A stretch of DNA of 64,000 nucleotides from an uncultured Spirochaetaceae bacterium (lineage in GTDB: Bacteria; Spirochaetota; Spirochaetia; Sphaerochaetales; Sphaerochaetaceae): contig OMYY01000012.1 in the NCBI GenBank assembly GCA_900315435.1, positions 1-64,000 of the forward strand, written 5' to 3'. The stretch's first letter is position 1, and every line of letters begins with the position of its first letter. Under the pieces are notes generated by a model that saw only the letters and a program-made list of their open reading frames with translations, did not search any database and had not been told where the DNA came from. Below, one piece after another: positions 58,311 through 64,000 of the stretch. Position numbers and translations under genes: made by a program.

Positions 58311-59247
58311 GAAACTTGCCTCTCGCTTTGGGTTCTATCAGGGGTTGATTGAAGTTGCCGCCACTCATCCGGATGTGGTGGTTGTCGATGCTGATTTGGC
58401 GAAGACTACTGGTAGCTATGCCTTTGAGAAAGCCTATCCCGACCGTTTCATAGATGTTGGGATCGCGGAGCAGAACATGATTGGGTTTTCCGCAGGACTT
58501 GCCCGTTCTGGGCTTGTGCCTTTTTGCGGAAGCATGGCAGTCTTTTCTGCCGGGCGTGGATTTGAGCTGATTCGCAATGCAGTAGCCTATTCCTCCATCA
58601 ATGTGAAGATTATTGGCAGTCATGGAGGTATCACTGCGGCGGGAGATGGGGGGTCCCATCAGTGCATCGAGGATATCGCGATCATGCGTGCGCTTCCCAA
58701 TATGGTGGTGCTTTCTCCATGTGATAGCGAGCAGGCAAGGAAACTTGCGCATCTGATGTATGGGTACAAAGGTCCGATGTACCTCCGCACTTCGCGTGAG
58801 CCTGTCGAAGCTGTCACAACCCAGTACGATGAGATCTTGATTGGTAAAGCGCAGAAACTCCGTTCTGGAAAAGATGTCTGCATCATTGCAACCGGGATGA
58901 TGACTCCGCTTGCTGTCCAAGCGGCCAAGGAGCTTGCAGCAGAAGGTGTCGAATCGACCTTATTGAATATCCATACGATCAAGCCATTGGATGAAGAAGA
59001 AATCCTCAAGGAGAGTATGGCTTGCCAGGGAAGAGTGCTGGTATGCGAAGAAGCCAACGACATGGGTGGCCTGACCGACGCTGTTGCTCGTGTTTTGGTT
59101 GGTAAGCCTGTACAGTTCGACTTTGTCTCTGTCCATGACCGCTTCGGTCAGTCGGGAGCAACGGAAGAACTTTTGCATGCGTATGGAATCACCAGCGACC
59201 ATATTGCAGAAAAGGCGAAAGCCCTCGTGCAGAAGGGATGCCTATGA
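58303..59247 (+). CDS. Transketolase C-terminal subunit (second copy)
   Basis: This 314-residue chain completes the second transketolase: VGIAEQNMIGFSAGLARSGL with the catalytic Glu, PFCGSMAVFSAGRGFELIRN, GDGGSHQCIEDIAIMRALPN and IIATGMMTPLAVQAAKELAA. It overlaps the kinase start by 4 bp (ATGA). Substrates are probably the sugar phosphates that feed the aldolase and kinase of this operon. Confidence 0.94.
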   Translation: MAEKLASRFGFYQGLIEVAATHPDVVVVDADLAKTTGSYAFEKAYPDRFIDVGIAEQNMIGFSAGLARSGLVPFCGSMAVFSAGRGFELIRNAVAYSSINVKIIGSHGGITAAGDGGSHQCIEDIAIMRALPNMVVLSPCDSEQARKLAHLMYGYKGPMYLRTSREPVEAVTTQYDEILIGKAQKLRSGKDVCIIATGMMTPLAVQAAKELAAEGVESTLLNIHTIKPLDEEEILKESMACQGRVLVCEEANDMGGLTDAVARVLVGKPVQFDFVSVHDRFGQSGATEELLHAYGITSDHIAEKAKALVQKGCL

Positions 59248-60158
59248 AACGATGGGACGTGGTGGGAGTCGGCCATAGTTGTGTGGATAGGATCTGCCAG
59301 GTCGAAAACTATCCTGCAGAGGATGGATCAACGCATATTACATCCATCTCCATACAAGGCGGCGGCGCTGTGGCTACCGCATTAGTCGCCTTATCACGTC
59401 TTGGCTCGCGGACAGCATTTCTCGGAAACGTGGGATTTGATGCGATTTCCGACGAGGCAATCCGGTTGTTCGAAAACGATGGTGTTTCCACAGAGTTCAT
59501 GCAGAGACGTCAGGATTGTCATGGATTGGAATCATTCGTGATGGTGAATCCCCGTAATGGGTCACGTACCAAGTTCCCCGAGCGAGACACAAATCCGCCA
59601 GTCGTATGGACTGATGCATTGGACGATGTCATTGCGGACAGCAAGGTTGTACATCTCGACGGCACCAACTGGCAGAATGCCATGGAAGCAGCCAGACGCG
59701 GAAAGGCGCATGGGTGCTTTGTTTCGCTTGATGGATGTTCCATGCAGCCGGACAACCGGAAGAACTTGGAACTTGTCAGTCGTGTTGACTCTTTGATCAT
59801 GAACAAAAAATACCCGTTGCAGGTGAGTGGGAAACGGACTTACGAAGAAGCTCTCGAGTTCTTTGCGGCACTTGGGCCACACATTGTCATGTGCACATTG
59901 GGAGAAAAAGGCGTGTTGGCATATATGGATGGCAAAGTCGTCTCATTTCCTGCCTTTCCTGTTGCCGCAGTAGATACGACTGGTGCCGGCGATGTGTTTC
60001 ATGGCGCTTTTCTCCATGCATTCCTCCATGGCGCGAAAACCGCGGATGCGATTCGTTTTGCATCCGCGGTGGCAGCCATCAAATGTACGAGGATTGGTGG
60101 TCGTGCCGGAATTCCCCATCAAGAAGAAGTTGACCAGTTTTTACAGAGAAAAGAATAG
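59244..60158 (+). CDS. PfkB-family carbohydrate kinase
   Basis: This 304-residue ribokinase-family kinase has the N-terminal GVGHSCVDRICQVENYPAED, the Gly-Gly sugar motif SIQGGGAVATALVALSRLGS, and the ATP/catalytic motif DTTGAGDVFHGAFLHA. Relatives phosphorylate fructose 1-phosphate, fructose 6-phosphate, tagatose 6-phosphate or ribose. With an aldolase in the same operon, production of a ketose bisphosphate is the natural guess. The start at 59244 is 6 nt after AAGGG and overlaps the transketolase stop. Confidence 0.92.
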   Translation: MKRWDVVGVGHSCVDRICQVENYPAEDGSTHITSISIQGGGAVATALVALSRLGSRTAFLGNVGFDAISDEAIRLFENDGVSTEFMQRRQDCHGLESFVMVNPRNGSRTKFPERDTNPPVVWTDALDDVIADSKVVHLDGTNWQNAMEAARRGKAHGCFVSLDGCSMQPDNRKNLELVSRVDSLIMNKKYPLQVSGKRTYEEALEFFAALGPHIVMCTLGEKGVLAYMDGKVVSFPAFPVAAVDTTGAGDVFHGAFLHAFLHGAKTADAIRFASAVAAIKCTRIGGRAGIPHQEEVDQFLQRKE

Positions 60159-60184
60159 CCGTAAGGCGAAAAAAGGAGAGAAAC

Positions 60185-61228
60185 ATGAGAAGAGCGGTAA
60201 GTTTGATGCTTATGGCAGCACTTGCAACAGCGAGTGTGTTTGCGCAGGGAGCCAAGGAATCGGGAGCGAGGAAAGCGTCTGGAGATTTGATTCTGTACAC
60301 GACGGTTGCCGATGCCCAGTATGACATGACGATTGCTGCATTCAACAAGCAGTATCCAGACATCAAGGTCTATTACACGTATGGTGGTGCTGGTGACTGC
60401 AAGGCAAGAATCCAGGCTGAGGCCGCCAATCCGCAGGCTGATGCCATGTATGGCGGTCTCCAGTATGCGGATATCGCTACCTATGGCGATTATCTCGAGT
60501 CCTATGTCAGCGTCAATGACAAGGATATGCAGGAAGGTTTCCATAACACTACCGGGAAGGTCACGTTCCATGACTCACAGATTCCGTGTTTGGTCGTTAA
60601 CGACAAACTTGAGGCTGACCTTGGGGTGAAGGTTACAGGATGGAAATCCCTGCTTGATCCGAAGCTTAAAGGCAAGATTGCAAGTGCCAACCCGACGGCA
60701 AGTTCGTCTGCTTGGAATAACCTGCAATGCATGTTGACTGATTTTGGCGGATGGGAAAGCCAGGAAGCATGGGATTATATCGCCAAGCTGATGCAGAATG
60801 GGTTGGTGATTGTCAGTTCCTCCTCGACCCCTGCGAAGGCGACGTTTGCTGGTGAGTACGTGGTTGGTGTTTCGTATGAGCCGCTCGTAGTCCAGTTGCT
60901 CGACGGCGGCTCCTCTGGTGCCCACATGGTTTTCTGGGACGAAGGTGTCACTTCTGTCGGTTTTGGTTCCGCAATCATCAAAGGTGCCAAGAATCTGGAG
61001 AATGCGAAATTGTTCATGGATTTCTTGACGAGCGATGCTGGCCAGCAATGTTACTTGGATAGCGGTGCCCGTCCAGTCACAACCCACAAGCTTGTGGGTG
61101 GCAGCCCCAATATGGTCGACTTGGACACCATCAATGTGAAAGTTGCCGATACCGAGGCCTTTGCATCCCACAAGGCAGAAATCTGTGCGAAATGGAATGA
61201 GTATTGGGCAAAATACGGCAATAAATAA
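60185..61228 (+). CDS. ABC transporter substrate-binding protein (AfuA/FbpA superfamily)
   Basis: This 347-residue periplasmic binding protein has a signal peptide (MRRAVSLMLMAALATASVFA) and follows the type 2 fold of the ferric-iron family: LILYTTVADAQYDMTIAAFN, GGAGDCKARIQAEAANPQAD, VAGVSYEP-like VVGVSYEPLV and DSGARPVTTHKL. The adjacent Tyr-Tyr pair that coordinates iron in FbpA is absent; the region reads VSYEPLV. A non-iron ligand is therefore likely, for example a sugar phosphate as in AfuA. GGAGAG precedes the ATG. Confidence 0.88.
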   Translation: MRRAVSLMLMAALATASVFAQGAKESGARKASGDLILYTTVADAQYDMTIAAFNKQYPDIKVYYTYGGAGDCKARIQAEAANPQADAMYGGLQYADIATYGDYLESYVSVNDKDMQEGFHNTTGKVTFHDSQIPCLVVNDKLEADLGVKVTGWKSLLDPKLKGKIASANPTASSSAWNNLQCMLTDFGGWESQEAWDYIAKLMQNGLVIVSSSSTPAKATFAGEYVVGVSYEPLVVQLLDGGSSGAHMVFWDEGVTSVGFGSAIIKGAKNLENAKLFMDFLTSDAGQQCYLDSGARPVTTHKLVGGSPNMVDLDTINVKVADTEAFASHKAEICAKWNEYWAKYGNK

Positions 61229-61251
61229 CCTATTGCATCTTTCGAGTCGGT

Positions 61252-61272
61252 GGCTTTGGAGAGTCCAAAGCC
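61252..61272 (+). terminator. Stem-loop between binding-protein and ATPase genes
   Basis: GGCTTTGGA and TCCAAAGCC form a perfect 9-bp stem around GAG, with AGCCGCTCTTTT after it. It is probably a partial terminator that keeps the binding protein in excess over the membrane parts. Confidence 0.65.
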
Positions 61273-61305
61273 AGCCGCTCTTTTCCTTCAACCGCGGAGG
61301 CTATT

Positions 61306-62403
61306 ATGAGTGTTGGGATTACTATTTCACATGCAGTAAAAAAATATGGGGAATTCGTTGCGATTCCCGATTTGTCGTTGAGCATCAAGCCAGGGGAATT
61401 CTTCACGTTGCTTGGGCCTTCCGGGTGTGGGAAAACAACTTTGTTACGAATGATTGCAGGGTTCAATAGTATCGAAGGTGGAGACTTCTTCTTTGGTGAC
61501 AAGCGGATTAATGAACTTGACCCAGCAAAGCGCAATATCGGTATGGTATTCCAGAACTATGCCATTTTCCCTCATTTGAATGTTCGTAAGAATGTTGAAT
61601 TTGGGCTTCAAAATAGAAAGATGCCAAAGGAAGCCATTCGCGAGCAGGCAGACAAATTCATGAAACTTATGAAAATCGATGTGTATGCAGACAGGATGCC
61701 GGAAAAACTTTCTGGTGGCCAGCAGCAACGCATCGCTTTGGCTCGCGCCCTCGCCATCGAGCCGGATGTCCTGTTGATGGACGAACCTCTCTCGAATCTT
61801 GATGCCAAACTTCGGGTTGAGATGCGGGATGTTATCAAAGAAATCCAGAATCGTCTGGGAATTACTACTGTGTATGTAACCCATGATCAGGAAGAGGCGA
61901 TGGCGGTTAGTGACCGAATTGCCGTAATGAGTCAGGGGGCCATCCAGCAAATCGGCACGCCGAAACAGCTGTATCAACGGCCTGGCAACCAGTTTGTTTC
62001 CACGTTTATTGGTCGAACCAACATACTAAAAGCCCATATCTCTTTGGCAGGCGATATTCCTTCTTTGGTGTTTCCTGGAGGATTCACTGAAAAAATGACG
62101 AATCTCAAGGATGTGCAGGAAGGCCAGGAGGTTGTTGTTTCCATTCGTCCCGAGGAATTTGTCATTGAAGAGAAGAACGCTCCACAGGATAGGCCATCCC
62201 TCCATGCAAAGATTGTCTATAGTACATTCTTAGGGCTCAATACCCATTACATCGTGGAATTGGAAGATGGGAATCGTGTCCAAATCATTCAGGAATCCAT
62301 GATTCAGGAAATCCTGAATCCCGGAACGGAAATATCACTGGCTTTGAAGACAGAAAAGATAAACGTGTTCACAAGCGACGGCCTTCGTTCGCTGATTGCT
62401 TAG
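61306..62403 (+). CDS. ABC transporter ATP-binding protein (FbpC/PotA type)
   Basis: This 365-residue ATPase has Walker A LGPSGCGKTTLLRMIAGF, the Q-loop VFQNYAIFPHLN, signature LSGGQQQRIALARAL, Walker B VLLMDEPLSNLDAKLR and the H-loop YVTHDQEEAMAVSDRIAVMS. A C-terminal regulatory (TOBE) region (about 245-360) is present. It powers the permease at 62413 and belongs to the ferric/spermidine/putative sugar-phosphate subgroup. Confidence 0.95.
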   Translation: MSVGITISHAVKKYGEFVAIPDLSLSIKPGEFFTLLGPSGCGKTTLLRMIAGFNSIEGGDFFFGDKRINELDPAKRNIGMVFQNYAIFPHLNVRKNVEFGLQNRKMPKEAIREQADKFMKLMKIDVYADRMPEKLSGGQQQRIALARALAIEPDVLLMDEPLSNLDAKLRVEMRDVIKEIQNRLGITTVYVTHDQEEAMAVSDRIAVMSQGAIQQIGTPKQLYQRPGNQFVSTFIGRTNILKAHISLAGDIPSLVFPGGFTEKMTNLKDVQEGQEVVVSIRPEEFVIEEKNAPQDRPSLHAKIVYSTFLGLNTHYIVELEDGNRVQIIQESMIQEILNPGTEISLALKTEKINVFTSDGLRSLIA

Positions 62404-62412
62404 GAGGTGAGC

Positions 62413-64000
62413 ATGAAACGACGCCATACTCAATGGGATTTCTGGGTTCTTGCCAGTCTGGTCATCCTTGTCCTTTATCTGCTTTTCATGGTGTATCCGT
62501 TGTACAAGGTGATGTCGCGTTCGGTTGTGGATGCAAAGACCGGAACTTTCACCCTCAAATATTTTGTCCAGTTTTTCTCGCAGGCTTACTACTCGAGCAC
62601 ATTGGCCAATTCTTTCAAGGTTGCCATCAGTACTGCCATCGTCTCGCTACTTATCGGCATTCCTCTTGCATACTTCTACAACATGTACGAGATGCATGGC
62701 AAAAAAACTTTGCAGATGCTGATTATTCTCAGTTGTATGAGCGCGCCATTTATCGGAGCCTACGCATGGATTCTCTTGCTGGGTAGGGCGGGAGTCCTCA
62801 CAAAGTTTTTCGCAGACCATTTTGGGATCCATATTCCTTCGATTTATGGATTCTCCGGGATTCTTCTGGTTCTATCCACAAAGTTGTTCCCGCTGGTCTT
62901 TCTCTATGTTTCGGGTGCATTGAAGAATTTGGACAACTCGTTGTTGGAAGCTTCCGCCAATATGGGATGCTCTGGCATGAAACGGTTTTTCCGTGTGGTT
63001 CTTCCTCTGTGCATGCCTTCTATCTTGGCTGCGGCTTTGATGGTGTTCATGCGTGCTCTTGCCGACTTTGGTACGCCACTGATGATAGGAGAAGGGTATA
63101 TGACGTTCCCTGTCATCATTTATAACGAGTATGTCGGTGAGGTCGGGACGAACCAGAACTTTGCGGCCGCAATTAGTGTCATCGCCATTTTGATCACGTT
63201 GTTCTTCTTCCTTGTCCAGAGGTATCTGGCAAACCGGAACACGTTTACCATCAATGCGATGCACTCGATCCAGGTTCGTAAACCGACTCCTGTATTCAGT
63301 TTCTTTATCCATTTATATGCATACGGTATTGTCGCAATTTCCCTGTTGCCACAGGTCTATCTGGTTTATCTGTCTTTTAGAAGGACGTCCTCCGCAGGCA
63401 TTGTGTTTGTTCCGGGATTCTCTTTGAAGAGTTACCAGCAGGTTTTCAGTAACATGAGTAATGTCATCTGGAACACAATCCGTATTTGTGGTTCGGCTTT
63501 AGTATTGATTATTCTCATAGCGATTCTTATCTCCTATTTGGTGGTCAGGAGAAGAAACGCCATCAACTCCATCATCGACAGCCTTTCGATGATCCCCTAT
63601 ATTATTCCAGGTTCCGTGGTGGGTATTTCGTTGATTCTGGCATTCAACAACAAAGTCATGCCTCTTGTTGGAACTGCGGCAATCATGGTGATTTCCATGT
63701 GTATCAGGCGTATCCCGTACACCATTCGTAGTTCCGTCGCCATTCTTGGACAGATTCCCCTTTCCATCGACGAAGCAGCCGAGTCTCTCGGAGCGGGGAA
63801 GGTCAAGACATTGGTCAAGGTAACCATTCCGATGATGGTCAATGGAATCTTTTCCGGAGCCATCATGAGCTGGGTTACTCTGATTACCGAGTTGTCCTCG
63901 TCCATTCTGCTTTATTCCTTCAAGACCCAGACCTTGAACGTCGCCATTTACAGCATGGTCAGCAAGGGAGCGGATGGCAGAGCCTGCGCGCTTTCCACCA
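62413..64000 (+). CDS. ABC transporter permease, fused two-domain type (partial)
   Basis: The frame opens at ATG 62413 after GGAGGTGAGC and is still open at the right edge, 529 codons later. Two permease domains are joined, as in FbpB/AfuB: the first has the coupling loop EASANMGCSGMKRFFRVVLP and the second EAAESLGAGKVKTLVKVTIP. About twelve helices are predicted. The C-terminal end lies outside the window. Confidence 0.93.
   Translation, partial: MKRRHTQWDFWVLASLVILVLYLLFMVYPLYKVMSRSVVDAKTGTFTLKYFVQFFSQAYYSSTLANSFKVAISTAIVSLLIGIPLAYFYNMYEMHGKKTLQMLIILSCMSAPFIGAYAWILLLGRAGVLTKFFADHFGIHIPSIYGFSGILLVLSTKLFPLVFLYVSGALKNLDNSLLEASANMGCSGMKRFFRVVLPLCMPSILAAALMVFMRALADFGTPLMIGEGYMTFPVIIYNEYVGEVGTNQNFAAAISVIAILITLFFFLVQRYLANRNTFTINAMHSIQVRKPTPVFSFFIHLYAYGIVAISLLPQVYLVYLSFRRTSSAGIVFVPGFSLKSYQQVFSNMSNVIWNTIRICGSALVLIILIAILISYLVVRRRNAINSIIDSLSMIPYIIPGSVVGISLILAFNNKVMPLVGTAAIMVISMCIRRIPYTIRSSVAILGQIPLSIDEAAESLGAGKVKTLVKVTIPMMVNGIFSGAIMSWVTLITELSSSILLYSFKTQTLNVAIYSMVSKGADGRACALST

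Noticed and set aside
60185-64000. Ferric iron ABC transporter
   Set aside because: The family is right, but the binding protein lacks the adjacent tyrosines used for iron, and the operon is full of sugar-phosphate enzymes. Iron remains a weaker alternative.
1-64000. CRISPR arrays, insertion sequences, prophage, tRNA or rRNA genes
   Set aside because: No regular repeat-spacer pattern, transposase, integrase, phage structural gene, or tRNA/rRNA signature was seen in any spacer.

Overview
The window reads as a gene-dense chromosomal segment of a free-living, fermentative bacterium, most likely a spirochaete of the Sphaerochaeta/Treponema type. This rests on the gene content and on the style of its regulators (a LacI-like sensor fused to AraC, a degenerate histidine-kinase core). 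It is an inference, because there is no rRNA or other marker gene here. G+C is high (high fifties by eye) except at the right end, in the Fic gene and in a few AT-rich spacers. I see no phage, insertion sequence, CRISPR array, tRNA or rRNA.

Layout. 0-5.4 kb: a minus-strand galacturonate operon uxaB-uxaA-uxaC-iclR, with a KdgR-like box over the uxaB promoter. 5.6-9.1 kb: a 1013-residue LacI-like/AraC regulator and a small membrane-anchored HMA protein. 9.5-12.3 kb: an overlapping set of purine nucleoside phosphorylase, DUF985 cupin, phosphoesterase and ParB-like protein. 12.3-16.5 kb: a WrbA-like flavodoxin, a GntR regulator, a first cluster of small secreted beta-rich proteins and a ROK repressor. 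16.6-27.8 kb: housekeeping genes (htpG, mscS, rlmE, HAD phosphatase, gamma-glutamyltransferase, 2-hydroxyacid dehydrogenase, rhomboid, ankyrin, lnt, HD protein) with a nitroreductase remnant and an EamA remnant. 28.3-31.4 kb: a second, four-gene cluster of the same secreted family. 31.4-37.3 kb: LysR, tctCBA, an esterase and an MBL hydrolase. 37.3-42.7 kb: a C_GCAxxG_C_C protein, 5'-nucleotidase, Fic protein and proS. 42.8-45.2 kb: a class II aldolase with a split transketolase. 45.3-52.1 kb: DUF6062, nitroreductase, two MATE exporters, cstA and an orphan. 52.2-55.5 kb: MBL-cdaR-gntP. 55.7-64 kb: a DeoR regulator divergent from aldolase, split transketolase, PfkB kinase and an FbpABC-type ABC transporter that runs off the end.

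The points I find most notable are these. (1) Two separated clusters encode one family of exported beta-rich proteins that share an N-terminal G-[FYT] motif and a pilin-like C-terminal G-x-Y strand; one member is split at a G6 tract. (2) At least ten genes have a -10 hexamer exactly 6-7 nt before the start codon and no properly spaced Shine-Dalgarno, so leaderless transcription looks common here. (3) The right-end operon pairs transporter, kinase, aldolase and transketolase in a way that fits scavenging of phosphorylated sugars. (4) The giant regulator carries a kinase-like core that has lost its phosphoacceptor histidine.

Most of the window deals with sugar acids and organic acids (galacturonate, GntP substrates, TctCBA substrates, class II aldolases), each unit with its own local regulator (IclR, AraC-like, ROK, LysR, CdaR, DeoR).
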